Source of the DNA: Tissierellia bacterium
GTDB taxonomy: Bacteria; Bacillota; Clostridia; Tissierellales; Peptoniphilaceae
Assembly: GCA_030538075.1 (NCBI GenBank)
Contig: JAUNUQ010000001.1
Span: 1 to 64,000 of the forward strand
Direction: 5' to 3'
DNA length: 64,000 bases
Below, one piece after another: positions 19,439 to 28,196 of this stretch (its first letter is position 1; each line of letters begins with the position of its first letter). The notes beneath the pieces were generated by a model, which saw only the letters and a program-made list of their open reading frames with translations, was not told where the DNA came from and made no database searches. The translations under genes and the position numbers were made by a program.

Positions 19439-20425
19439 ATGAGAAAAGTCAATTTAGCAGTCGTCGGAGCAACGGGAATGGTCGGTTCCACAATCCTACA
19501 GGTACTTGAAGATCGGGATTTCCCCTATGAAAATCTCTATCTATTTAGTTCTGCCAAGTCCGCAGGAGAAAAGCTAACCGTCAAAGGCGTTGAATATACA
19601 TTGGAAGAGTTGACGGAAACCTGCTTTGACGGGAAAGACATCGACATCGCCATGTTCGCAGCAGGAGGCGCCGTCTCCAAGAAATTTGCACCCATTGCCA
19701 ACGAAAAGGGAATCGTGGTCGTAGACAATAGCGCGAATTTCCGTATGGATAAGAATATCCCCCTGGTGATCCCAGAGGTGAATGCGGATACTCTGACAAA
19801 AGATAGCATGCTGATCTCCAATCCAAACTGCTCGACAATTCAATCCATTATGGTCCTCAAACCGCTATACGACGCTTTTGGTCTAAAGAGAGTGATCTAC
19901 AACACCTATCAAGCAGTCTCCGGATCCGGCGTTAAAGGAGTAAGGGACCTGGAAGAGGGCACCTGCGATAACTACCCCTACCCAATCAGCAAGAATACCC
20001 TTCCCCATATCGATGACTTCACCGAGAATGGCTACACCAAGGAAGAGATGAAGATGATCGATGAGACCCACAAGATCCTGGGAGATGACTCGATCAAGGT
20101 GACGGCGACGACGGTTCGCGTACCGGTTAAGAACTCCCATGCGGTGAGCATGAATATCGAATTTGAAAAGCCATTTGAACTAGATGAGGTCTTCAAGGTA
20201 TTGGAAAATGCACCGGGAGTTGTTGTAGAGGACAATGTGGCCGAGCTGATCTATCCGCTGCAACAAAATGCAGACGGCAACGACAATGTCTTTGTCGGCA
20301 GAATCCGCAGGGACTTCAGTTTGGACAATGGAATCAACCTGTGGTGTGTATCGGACAACATTCGAAAGGGCGCAGCGACCAATACAGTGCAAATCGCTGA
20401 AGTGGTCGTGGACAGGCTTCAATAA
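19439..20425 (+). CDS. asd: Aspartate-semialdehyde dehydrogenase
   Basis: The protein has 328 residues and reduces aspartyl phosphate to aspartate semialdehyde with NADPH. The N-terminal Rossmann loop is GATGMVGS (residues 10-17). The catalytic cysteine is in SNPNCSTIQ (Cys131), and the segment AVSGSGVKG follows at about 160. AAGGAGGAG lies ahead of the ATG. It sits 12 nt after aspartokinase and 12 nt before dapA. Confidence 0.97.
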   Translation: MRKVNLAVVGATGMVGSTILQVLEDRDFPYENLYLFSSAKSAGEKLTVKGVEYTLEELTETCFDGKDIDIAMFAAGGAVSKKFAPIANEKGIVVVDNSANFRMDKNIPLVIPEVNADTLTKDSMLISNPNCSTIQSIMVLKPLYDAFGLKRVIYNTYQAVSGSGVKGVRDLEEGTCDNYPYPISKNTLPHIDDFTENGYTKEEMKMIDETHKILGDDSIKVTATTVRVPVKNSHAVSMNIEFEKPFELDEVFKVLENAPGVVVEDNVAELIYPLQQNADGNDNVFVGRIRRDFSLDNGINLWCVSDNIRKGAATNTVQIAEVVVDRLQ

Positions 20426-20437
20426 AAGGAGGCAATC

Positions 20438-21316
20438 ATGCTATTTAAAGGTTCTGGCGTCGCCATTGTAACGCCTTTTGATGAGAACAACCAAGTTGAC
20501 TATGCGGCTTATAAAGAGCTATTAGAATTTCAAATAGAAAACGGCACCGATGCGATCATCGCCATCGGAACCACGGGTGAAGCCTCCACGATGACCGAGG
20601 AGGAGAGGCTGGAGACGGTGCGTTTTGCAGTGGAGACCGTCGCCGGACGAATCCCCGTGATCGCAGGCACCGGCACCAACAACACCGCCGCATCTGTGGC
20701 ATTCAGCCAAAAAGTTGAAAAACTGGGCGTAGACGGCCTGTTGGTGGTCACCCCCTATTACAATAAGACGAGTAAGCGCGGACTGTACGAACACTTTAAG
20801 GCGATCGCCAATGCGGTAAAGACGCCAATCATCCTGTACACGGTACCTGGACGAACCGGAGTGCATATCCCCGTCGACACATTGGTCGAACTGGCCAAGA
20901 TCGAAAACATCGTCGGCCTCAAGGATGCCACTGGCAATCTCAGCTATACCGTCGAAGTCAGCAGAAGAGTCCCCGAAGGATTTGCCATCTACTCCGGAAA
21001 TGACGACGTGGTCATCCCATTGATGTCTGTGGGCGGCGTCGGCGTGATTTCCGTGCTGGCGAATTGCGCGCCAAAGCAGTCCCATGACATGTGTGCAGCC
21101 TTCTTAGCGGGAGATGTCCAGCGTGCAATGGAGCTGCAGCTTCAGTTAAAACCACTGATCGATGCCCTCTTTGTGGAGACGAATCCGATCCCGGTAAAAG
21201 CTGCCGTCAATATGCTGGGCTACCGTGCAGGTACGGTGCGTCTGCCCCTGTACGAAGCAGAAGATGGAACAAAGGAAAAACTCCGTGCGGAGTTGTCCGC
21301 TCTTGGGATCCTATAG
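20438..21316 (+). CDS. dapA: 4-Hydroxy-tetrahydrodipicolinate synthase
   Basis: The protein has 292 residues and is a class I aldolase condensing pyruvate with aspartate semialdehyde. The Schiff-base lysine is in IVGLKDATGN (Lys162) and the proton-relay tyrosine in ILYTVPGRT (Tyr134, where YNVPGRT is more usual). Pyruvate-binding residues are in IGTTGEAST (about 43-51), and VTPYYNK is at 104-110. AAAAGGAGG precedes the ATG. It is the committed step to lysine and is placed centrally in the operon. Confidence 0.97.
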   Translation: MLFKGSGVAIVTPFDENNQVDYAAYKELLEFQIENGTDAIIAIGTTGEASTMTEEERLETVRFAVETVAGRIPVIAGTGTNNTAASVAFSQKVEKLGVDGLLVVTPYYNKTSKRGLYEHFKAIANAVKTPIILYTVPGRTGVHIPVDTLVELAKIENIVGLKDATGNLSYTVEVSRRVPEGFAIYSGNDDVVIPLMSVGGVGVISVLANCAPKQSHDMCAAFLAGDVQRAMELQLQLKPLIDALFVETNPIPVKAAVNMLGYRAGTVRLPLYEAEDGTKEKLRAELSALGIL

Positions 21317-21325
21317 GAGAGAGCT

Positions 21326-22084
21326 ATGCGAATACTACTGAGCGGAGCTACAGGCCAAATGGGCCGAACCGTCACTGAAGTGGTGGCGGGTAGATCTGGT
21401 GTGGAAATCACCGGAGGCGTGGCAGAAAAAGAGGTCCAAGGCGGCCTCTTCCCCATTCACAGAAAGTTTTCGGATTGTGAACTGGCAGATGTGATCATCG
21501 ATTTTTCATCACCAATGGTGTTAACGGGACTATTGGAATATGCCACAAATCGCAAATTGCCCGTAGTGTTGGCTGCGACAGGCTACTCCGAAGCCCAAGA
21601 AGAGGAGATTCGAGAAGCAGCCAAAGAGATCGCCATCTTAAAGTCTGGGAATCTGTCCATGGGTGTCAATATCCTCCAAAAAGTGGCCAAGGAGCTGGCC
21701 CATTTGTTGGACGGATTCGATATCGAGATCGTGGAAAAACACCACAAACTTAAAAAAGACTCCCCCAGCGGTACGGCAAAGATGCTCTTTGACTCCGTCA
21801 ACGAAGGCCGAGGCGGAGATCTAACGTCACTGCAGGGTCGAGGCGGCTTTTATGATAAGAGGGAAGAAACCGAAGTGGGCGTTAGCTCCATCCGCGGCGG
21901 CACCGTCGTCGGAGAACACAGTGTGCTTTTCTATGGGCTCGACGAAGTGATCGAAATCACCCATATCGCCCATTCCAAGAAGATCTTTGCAAATGGAGCA
22001 CTACAAGCAGCTAAGTTCTTGCTAAATAGGCCTGCAGGGCTATACAATATGACAGATGTGTTGTCGGAGGAAGAGGGAGTATGA
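21326..22084 (+). CDS. dapB: 4-Hydroxy-tetrahydrodipicolinate reductase
   Basis: The protein has 252 residues. The NAD(P)H-binding loop GATGQMGRT lies at residues 7-15. The catalytic and substrate-binding signature is E-K-H-H-K-L-K-K-D-S-P-S-G-T-A at about residues 136-150, followed by RGGTVVGEH. AGGAGAG precedes the ATG, 9 nt after dapA. The stop TGA overlaps the start of ddh (ATGA), coupling the last two genes. Confidence 0.97.
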   Translation: MRILLSGATGQMGRTVTEVVAGRSGVEITGGVAEKEVQGGLFPIHRKFSDCELADVIIDFSSPMVLTGLLEYATNRKLPVVLAATGYSEAQEEEIREAAKEIAILKSGNLSMGVNILQKVAKELAHLLDGFDIEIVEKHHKLKKDSPSGTAKMLFDSVNEGRGGDLTSLQGRGGFYDKREETEVGVSSIRGGTVVGEHSVLFYGLDEVIEITHIAHSKKIFANGALQAAKFLLNRPAGLYNMTDVLSEEEGV

Positions 22085-23052
22085 TTCGAGTTGGGATTGT
22101 AGGATATGGCAATTTGGGCAGGGGCGTCGAAGCTGGCCTAGCCCATGCGCCGGATATGGAGCTGGTCGGCGTGTTCACCAGAAGAGCGCCCCAGACCGTC
22201 GACACCCAAGCCCCCGTCTATCCACTGGCAAATATCCTGGACTATAAAGACCAGATCGACGTATTGATCCTCTGCGGAGGCTCCCTAGCGGATATTCCCG
22301 ACCAGGGACCCATGCTCGCGGCCCGTTTCAACACCGTGGACAGCTACGACAACCACTCCAAGATCAATGAATACTATCAACAGATGGACACCATCGCAAA
22401 ACAGGCTGGAACCGTCTGCGTCATCTCAACGGGTTGGGACCCGGGGCTATTCTCCCTTCAAAGAGTCATCGGAGAAGCCGTACTGCCCAGTGGAGTCACC
22501 AACACCTTTTGGGGACCGGGAGTCAGCCAAGGCCATAGCGATGCCATCCGCAGAATCTCCGGCGTCAAAGCAGCCGTACAATACACCCTGCCGAAAGAAG
22601 CGGCTATGGAGAGCGTCCGAAAGGGCGAAGCAGGCGAGCTCACCAACGCCGAAAGACATACCCGGGAATGCTTCGTCGTCCTAGAAGAGGGCGCCCATCC
22701 CGAAGTCGTTCGCCAGACCATCGTCACCATGCCCGCCTATTTCGAAGGCTACCACACCACCGTCCACTTCATCACCATGGAGGAGCTAAAAGCCAACCAC
22801 AGTGGCATCCCCCACGGCGGCACCGTCCTAAGAACCGGCCGAACCGGATCTAAGGGCACCCTAGCCAACTACTCCTTCACCCTAGAACTCGGCAGCAACC
22901 CAGAGTTCACCGCATCGGTAGACATCGCCTATGCGAGGGCTTGCTATCGACTGGCAGAAGAAGGGGCATATGGGGCAAAAACCGTGCTGGATATCCCACC
23001 GAAGTATCTCTCCGCGAGTACGGAGGAGGAGCTGAGGAAGTATAAGATTTAG
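22081..23052 (+). CDS. ddh: meso-Diaminopimelate dehydrogenase
   Basis: The protein has 323 residues and converts tetrahydrodipicolinate to meso-diaminopimelate in one NADPH-dependent reductive amination, bypassing the succinylase, acetylase and aminotransferase branches. The sequence shows the N-terminal dinucleotide loop VGYGNLGRG (about 7-15), then LCGGSLADIP, the DNHSKI segment, STGWDPGLFS and WGPGVSQGHSDAIRRI, all family-typical. No other branch enzyme (dapD, dapE, dapL or dapF) is in the operon, consistent with the dehydrogenase route. A strong terminator follows at 23108. Confidence 0.96.
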   Translation: MIRVGIVGYGNLGRGVEAGLAHAPDMELVGVFTRRAPQTVDTQAPVYPLANILDYKDQIDVLILCGGSLADIPDQGPMLAARFNTVDSYDNHSKINEYYQQMDTIAKQAGTVCVISTGWDPGLFSLQRVIGEAVLPSGVTNTFWGPGVSQGHSDAIRRISGVKAAVQYTLPKEAAMESVRKGEAGELTNAERHTRECFVVLEEGAHPEVVRQTIVTMPAYFEGYHTTVHFITMEELKANHSGIPHGGTVLRTGRTGSKGTLANYSFTLELGSNPEFTASVDIAYARACYRLAEEGAYGAKTVLDIPPKYLSASTEEELRKYKI

Positions 23053-23107
23053 TGATCTTGTTGGGGATGTGGAATATTTGGAATAAACTTAGCTTTGATA
23101 AAAAGAA

Positions 23108-23150
23108 AGACACCTGCCTTCGCAATGAGGATTGCGTGGGCAGGTGTTTT
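23108..23150 (+). terminator. Terminator of the lysine operon
   Basis: CACCTGCC (23111-23118) pairs with GGCAGGTG (23139-23146), with an inner CGCAAT/ATTGCG stem, followed by TTTT. Confidence 0.85.
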
Positions 23151-23348
23151 GGTTGCTCAATCTTCTCTAAATCATTAATAGGGGAATCCCTTCTTTAGGA
23201 ATGAGGTAAATCGATAGTTGGATGCGTATTATTCAAATCCTCTTCTGCCGTCAACTTGCAGGGCATTACATAAGCAGTAACGGCGTAGCTAATTGTAAAC
23301 CTTCACCTAGATATACACATAACCTCCCACCTTCTTCAGATATTTCAC
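23151..23348. other. Intergenic stretch, nothing recognised
   Basis: AT-rich sequence between the two terminators of convergent units. I see no ORF, RNA motif or promoter worth naming. Confidence 0.4.
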
Positions 23349-23391
23349 TAAAAAACGCCATAAATTGACAATATAGATCGTCAATTTATGG
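23349..23391 (-). terminator. Terminator of the deaminase gene
   Basis: A perfect 12-bp stem, CCATAAATTGAC (23358-23369) with GTCAATTTATGG (23380-23391). On the minus strand it is followed by CG and six T residues. Confidence 0.85.
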
Positions 23392-23413
23392 TGCTAGTTC
23401 CATGTGTTATATA

Positions 23414-23890
23414 CTACCAATAGCTCCTATGCACCGCGATGATCTCCTCTTCCATCTCTGGAAAAGGTCCAATGACTTCCACCCTCTTCTGTCCATGTTT
23501 GAAGACTTCCTTTGATGGAAAGTCGAAGGTGGGGTTTCTGGGGTCGCTGCCGGTCATGGCGAGCAGGGTCTTTTCAGACAGACCGTAGACGATACGACCG
23601 ACATTGGTCCAATAGACGGCTCCACAGCACATAATGCAGGGTTCGCAGGTGGTGTACATGGTGCAGTTCCACAGGTAATCCTTTGAGTATTTTTCTCCAG
23701 CTTTTTGCATTAGGATGGTCTCAGCGTGGCCAATGCTGTTGTTCTCTGTGACCTCCACATTCCCCTGGGTCAGCAGGATCTCCCCATCATCAGAGACTAA
23801 AACTGCACCGAAAGGGTGATTTCCTTTGGCAACTGCAACTTCCGCCACTTCGATGGCGCGGCGTAAATAGTATTCGTGATCGTAGTGCAT
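23414..23890 (-). CDS. Nucleoside deaminase (cytidine/deoxycytidylate/guanine deaminase family)
   Basis: The protein has 158 residues. The zinc site is complete: H-A-E (His55, Glu57 as proton shuttle) and T-C-E-P-C-I-M-C (Cys85, Cys88). The order and spacing match the guanine deaminase/tRNA-adenosine deaminase branch rather than the cytidine deaminase (Cdd) branch. The C-terminal segment with FDFPSKEVF and the two-acid tail is typical of free-standing nucleoside deaminases. Exact substrate (guanine, cytosine or another base) cannot be fixed from sequence. It is the only gene between two terminators on this side, 80 nt downstream of the metal ATPase. Confidence 0.88.
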   Translation of the reverse strand: MHYDHEYYLRRAIEVAEVAVAKGNHPFGAVLVSDDGEILLTQGNVEVTENNSIGHAETILMQKAGEKYSKDYLWNCTMYTTCEPCIMCCGAVYWTNVGRIVYGLSEKTLLAMTGSDPRNPTFDFPSKEVFKHGQKRVEVIGPFPEMEEEIIAVHRSYW

Positions 23891-23970
23891 AATTTCCTCC
23901 CGTCTAACTCTTTCAATGGGATTATATCAGAGTCAGCGGCGTCATGCCAATGAGATGTCCAATGAAGTCT

Positions 23971-26052
23971 CTACTCCACCTCTGTTTTGCCATATAATAT
24001 CCGCACTGAATTCAGTATGGCAAGGAGTGCCACGCCCGTGTCTGCAAAGACGGCAACCCACATACTGGCATAGCCCAATGCGCCTAAGACGAGAACGACG
24101 GCTTTAAATCCCAGTGCAAATATTACATTTTGGCGGATGATCCTCATCGTCTTACGGGAAATTTGGACCAATTTCGGCAAGCTGCTGAGCTTATCGTTCA
24201 TAATGACGACGTCTGCTGCCTCGATGGCGGCGTCTGTTCCCAAGGACCCCATGGCGATGCCCACATCGGACAGGGTGAGAACGGGAGCGTCGTTGATTCC
24301 GTCGCCGACAAAGGCAAGCTTTGATTCCCCCTTCTCTTTTAATAGCTCTTCGACGGCCTTGGCCTTTTCATCCGGCAATAGACCCGCTCGAATGTCTTTT
24401 ATCTCTAACTGTTTCCCCACTCTCTCGGCAGCACTTGGATTGTCCCCGGTGAGCATGGTGATTTTAGAGATGCCCATGGCTTTTAGCTCTGCTAATGATC
24501 CCTTCGCCTCTTCTTTGATCTGATCGGCGATAAACAGACTTCCGATAAAGACGCCTTCCTTGGCGACATAGACGACGGTGCCAGACTCTTCGAGCCCAGG
24601 GATTTCAATTCCGAAACGCTTCATCAAGCGCGCATTTCCCGCTAGAATCTGTCTGCCCTGTCTCAATAGTTCAATCCCTTCACCGCTGTGATCGATCAGC
24701 TGATCTTCTGCATCCGTTCCTATTTCTTTGCCGTAGGCTTCTAAGATGGATTTGGCGATGGGATGATCCGAAAAACTCTCTGCCAATGCAGCTGTCTCCA
24801 GTAATTCCTCCTCGGAGGTTCCCGCCTGGGGCAGGATCTTCACCACTCGAAATTTCCCTTCCGTCAAGGTGCCGGTCTTGTCGAGGACCAGATGATCCAC
24901 TGCTCCCATTGCCTCCAGATAATTGCCTCCCTTGACCAGTATCCCGGATTTCGAAGCGCGTCCGATCCCCGCGAAGAAACCCAAGGGGATCGAAACCACG
25001 AGGGCACAGGGACAGGAGGCGACTAAGAATACCAGTGCTCGATAGATCCAGGTGTTAAAATCCTGTTGGAATAACAGCACTGGAATGAGAACGAGGAGTA
25101 CTGCCGCTCCAACTACTATGGGAGTATAGACTCTGGCAAAACGGGTGATGAATTTCTCCGTTACTGCCTTCTTGGTCGCAGATTCTTCCACCATCTCCAA
25201 TATCTTTGCGACGGTGGAGTCCTCATAGGCCTTTGTCGTGGTTATACGCAGGGTGGCATTTAGATTGACGCAGCCCGAGAGCACATGGTCTCCCTCCCGA
25301 ACCGTCTGGGGTATGGATTCGCCTGTCAGTGCAGCCATATCCAGTTCACCCATACCGGAACGGACGATTCCATCTAGGGGAATCCTCTCACCAGGCTTGA
25401 CCAGGATCACTTCTCCCACTTCTACTTCGGCAGGATCCAAGGTGATCAACTCGCCATCCCGAAGTACATTTGCCGTCTCACCTTGTAGGTTCATCAGGTC
25501 CGCAATGGACTTTCTGGACTTGTCTACCGCCAGATCTTGCAAAAACTCTCCGACGGAGTAGAAGATCATGACGGCGACCCCCTCTCCCATCTCGCCGATT
25601 GCGATGGCTCCACCGCTGGCGATGGTCATTAAGAAGTTCTCGTCAAAGAAGTCTCCCCGCAGGATATTGCGCAGCGCCGTCCAGATGACCTTGTATCCTG
25701 ATAGGACATAAGCGATGAGCAGTATTATGCTCTTTCCGGTCCCCTCCTCCAATAGCATCGCACCAAAGAAAAGGGCGATGGGAAGGAGCAGCTTAAAATA
25801 GCTTGGTTTTTCCTCTTTAACTTCTTCATCCTCCCAGAGAATCTTGGCTCCTGCCTCCACATTGGAAATTCTCCGGTGGATCTCATCAAATTGGCTGCGA
25901 TCCAATTCCTCCTCCATCGTCAGGAGAAGGGTCTTGGTAGCAAAATTGATCGAGGCGCTCTGAACGCCCTTTAATTCTCGGATGGAATCCTCCATCTTCA
26001 TCGCGCAATTTGCTCAGCCCAGACCAAATATCTCATAACTGTACTTTTTCAT
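23971..26052 (-). CDS. Zn/Cd-type P1B ATPase with UxxC metal-binding motif (selenoprotein candidate, Sec13)
   Basis: The frame has 693 codons from ATG at 26052, which overlaps the ArsR stop as ATGA and follows AGGAGGAGAAGCG. The first 17 codons read M-K-K-Y-S-Y-E-I-F-G-L-G-U-A-N-C-A, where U is TGA at 26014-26016. This is the canonical HMA motif G-L-x-C-A-N-C-A with the first cysteine replaced. Gene callers would instead begin at ATG 26001 and lose the metal site. Downstream are the TGES loop (about 243-246), the CPC helix (about 347-349), DKTGT with the phosphorylated Asp (about 391), SDHPIAKS, MLTGDN and GDGINDAP. The final helices carry FKAVVLVLG and FADTGVALLAILN, marks of the P1B-2 Zn/Cd/Pb class. 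A SECIS-like hairpin follows the TGA. Role: export of toxic divalent metal across the membrane. Confidence 0.82.
25981..25996 (-). promoter_or_regulatory. SECIS-like hairpin of the metal ATPase gene
   Basis: On the minus strand, GATGGA (25996-25991), loop GGAT (25990-25987) and TCCATC (25986-25981) form a perfect 6-bp stem. The loop begins 24 nt after the TGA and opens with GG, matching the bacterial SECIS consensus. Confidence 0.7.
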
Positions 26053-26417
26053 CGCTTCTCCTCCTGGATGTGGATCATACCCTCCTGCAATATGTCCCCA
26101 ATATGCTCGTCATCTAAGGAGTAGTAGACCACTTTGCCTTCCCGGCGATTCTTCACCATGCGAGATGCCTTCAGCACTCGGAGCTGATGAGAGATGGCAG
26201 ACTGACTCATATCCAATAGGGCGGAGATATCACAGACACACATCTCCGAAATCGTCAGGGCAGATAGAATTCTCAGCCTGGTATAATCTCCAAAGACTTT
26301 AAAAAAGTCTGCCAATGCCGAGAGATCTTGGTCTTCTGGCATCTTCTCCTTCACATCCTCTAGGATCTCCTCGTGGATGATTGTAATATCACAGAGTTCC
26401 GGCTTATTTTGATTCAT
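26049..26417 (-). CDS. ArsR/SmtB-family metal-responsive repressor
   Basis: The protein has 122 residues with a winged-helix fold. Two possible metal sites are visible. The alpha3 motif is M-C-V-C-D (Cys60, Cys62), as in CadC/ArsR. The alpha5 motif is D-x-H with H-x-x-E (Asp103, His105, His116, Glu119), as in SmtB/CzrA zinc sensors. The recognition helix is SQSAISHQLRVLK. The promoter and a near-palindromic operator lie just upstream, and the stop codon overlaps the ATPase start, so it autoregulates an efflux operon. It likely senses Zn/Cd and dissociates on binding. Confidence 0.92.
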   Translation of the reverse strand: MNQNKPELCDITIIHEEILEDVKEKMPEDQDLSALADFFKVFGDYTRLRILSALTISEMCVCDISALLDMSQSAISHQLRVLKASRMVKNRREGKVVYYSLDDEHIGDILQEGMIHIQEEKR

Positions 26418-26427
26418 GATTTCACCT

Positions 26428-26489
26428 CATATGAATAATTGAATTATTGTTCATATGTTAATTGTACTTTGAACCTCCTTTTGTGTCAA
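26428..26489 (-). promoter_or_regulatory. ArsR-ATPase promoter and operator
   Basis: TTGACA (26489-26484), a 17-nt spacer and TACAAT (26466-26461) form a near-consensus promoter. Immediately downstream lies the inverted repeat CATATGAA (26428-26435) / TTCATATG (26450-26457), of the ATATGAACA type bound by ArsR-family repressors. It covers the expected transcription start. Confidence 0.8.
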
Positions 26490-26539
26490 GGGCAATTTCG
26501 GTCGTAAAATATTCTTTAATGCATTCCAATTCGGCAGAA

Positions 26540-26568
26540 TTGACGAAAGCGGCAAATTGGACTATACT
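26540..26568 (+). promoter_or_regulatory. Promoter of the MgtC-like gene
   Basis: TTGACG (26540-26545), a 17-nt spacer and TATACT (26563-26568). The leader of about 30 nt is too short for a magnesium riboswitch. Confidence 0.7.
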
Positions 26569-26604
26569 TTATCTTAAAATCTAGGTAAAGCGAAGGTAAA
26601 TTTT

Positions 26605-27303
26605 ATGATTACACAGCAGGATATCATCATACGTCTAGTATTGGCTACTTTCTTAGGGGGAGTGATTGGAGCGGAACGGGAGTATCAAAACCGTCCAGCT
26701 GGACTGCGTACCCATGTATTGGTGAGTACGACCTCCTGTTTGATCATGCTCCTGGGCATATTGATGAGCGAAACCTATAGAAACAATGACCCCTCTCGGA
26801 TAGCTGCCCAAGTGGTCAGCGGGATCGGTTTCCTCGGTGCGGGCACGATCATCCAGACCGGTAGTACCATTAAGGGGCTGACGACGGCAGCGACTCTTTG
26901 GGCAAATGCGGGAATTGGACTGGCCGTTGGCGCAGGGTATTATTTTGCCAGCTCCGTCACCGTAGGAATTGCGGTCATCACTCTATTCGCCTTGTCCAAG
27001 ATGGAGGAGCGAATTTCCTTTTTAAAGAACAATCAATTGGATTTTGTCATCAATCCAAAATCTGTTTCTACGGAAACCATCAGTCGATGGATTGAGGATC
27101 TGGGCGGAGACATTGTAGAAACAAAAATCCTCCGCCATGAAAATGCAGAGGACCAAGTCGATTTGAATTTCATCTTGAAGGAAGGTGAAGAGCTTCCCAT
27201 TTATCTATTGAAGGAAAAGGCCACTCCACAAGCTGGTATCCTTCAGATGACCTATAAGGGGGAGGCGCTGATTGATCGGAACTCTACAAATGCGGCGGAT
27301 TAA
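26605..27303 (+). CDS. MgtC/SapB family membrane protein
   Basis: The protein has 232 residues. Four to five membrane helices occupy about residues 5-140 and contain the family signatures GGVIGAEREYQNRPAGLRTH (about 18-37) and GIGFLGAGTII (about 72-82). A soluble ACT-like C-terminal domain follows (about 150-232). Relatives modulate magnesium homeostasis or membrane potential and can affect F-ATPase. The exact role is not deducible. The stop overlaps the convergent hydrolase stop by 4 nt. Confidence 0.88.
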   Translation: MITQQDIIIRLVLATFLGGVIGAEREYQNRPAGLRTHVLVSTTSCLIMLLGILMSETYRNNDPSRIAAQVVSGIGFLGAGTIIQTGSTIKGLTTAATLWANAGIGLAVGAGYYFASSVTVGIAVITLFALSKMEERISFLKNNQLDFVINPKSVSTETISRWIEDLGGDIVETKILRHENAEDQVDLNFILKEGEELPIYLLKEKATPQAGILQMTYKGEALIDRNSTNAAD

Positions 27304-28187
27304 TTCTCAGTCGAGGATGCCAGCAAAAATTCAAACACATCCTCATACACCCTTTCTCTCTCCACTTCATTGAGCACTTCATGGCGCATGCCGGGGTAGA
27401 CGAGACTTTTGATCTTTTGGTAGCCCACCTTGGCTAGGGATTGAAAAGAGTCCTGAAGCCCCTTGGATCCACCAGTGATGGGATCGTCGGATCCACTGAT
27501 GCTGAGGATGGGAAGGGCGGGGTTTTGGCATAGAAAATCCTCGAAGTCGTGAAGCTGCTTATCCGCTTCGAAAATTGTCATAGTGCCTTGGTTCTCGTAT
27601 TTGAAACCGCATTTCGGATCTGCTTCGTATCTTCTGATGTTCTCACGGTTGGCGGATAGCCATTCCAGGTCGGATCCGCCCACTTTGTTGAGCAGTGCCA
27701 CGACTCGGCTACGCCCATGGGGACCGGACAACTTGGTGAAAAAGCGTCCAACTGCCAACCCAAAACCCACTCGTGGATCATAGTTGACCGTTCCGCACAG
27801 GACTACCTTCGAAAGGAGTTGGTCCTGTTTTTGCATGTAGATTCGGGCTAAGAGGGATCCGAAAGAATGACCAAATAGGGCCAATTCTGCATTGGGATAG
27901 AGGGATCGAATATATTCCGTCACTGCCAATTGGTCTCTGATCAGCTCCTCAGTCCCATTCATAAAACCCTGTACATATTCCCCTCCCAAAGAAGCGCCAT
28001 GTCCACGGGTGTCCGTGATGACGGAAGCCACCCCTCTTTCCTGTAACCAACCCATAAAATCCCAATATCGATCCTTGTATTCGGAGGCCCCGTGAATCAG
28101 CTGCAGAATGATTTTCGGTTCAGCCACATCAAAGATATCTGCTGCCAAGGCAAAGCCATCTGGCGCTAGGATTTTCTCACTACGCAT
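27300..28187 (-). CDS. Alpha/beta hydrolase (monoacylglycerol lipase/lysophospholipase-like)
   Basis: The protein has 295 residues. The oxyanion region is LIHGASEYKDRYWDF at about 30-44. The nucleophile is in ALFGHSFGS (Ser108), the acid in SGSDDPITGG (about 233-242) and the histidine in GMRHEVLNE (about 266-274), so the triad is complete. The pattern matches serine aminopeptidase S33/Hydrolase_4 lysophospholipases. There is no signal peptide. AGGAGGAGAAT precedes the ATG, 9 nt downstream of corA, so it is probably the last gene of the cobalamin-corA transcript. Confidence 0.88.
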   Translation of the reverse strand: MRSEKILAPDGFALAADIFDVAEPKIILQLIHGASEYKDRYWDFMGWLQERGVASVITDTRGHGASLGGEYVQGFMNGTEELIRDQLAVTEYIRSLYPNAELALFGHSFGSLLARIYMQKQDQLLSKVVLCGTVNYDPRVGFGLAVGRFFTKLSGPHGRSRVVALLNKVGGSDLEWLSANRENIRRYEADPKCGFKYENQGTMTIFEADKQLHDFEDFLCQNPALPILSISGSDDPITGGSKGLQDSFQSLAKVGYQKIKSLVYPGMRHEVLNEVERERVYEDVFEFLLASSTEN

Positions 28188-28196
28188 ATTCTCCTC

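Noticed and set aside
25238..25561. 107-codon plus-strand frame opposite the metal ATPase
   Set aside because: Antisense shadow of a well-supported gene, without its own start signals.
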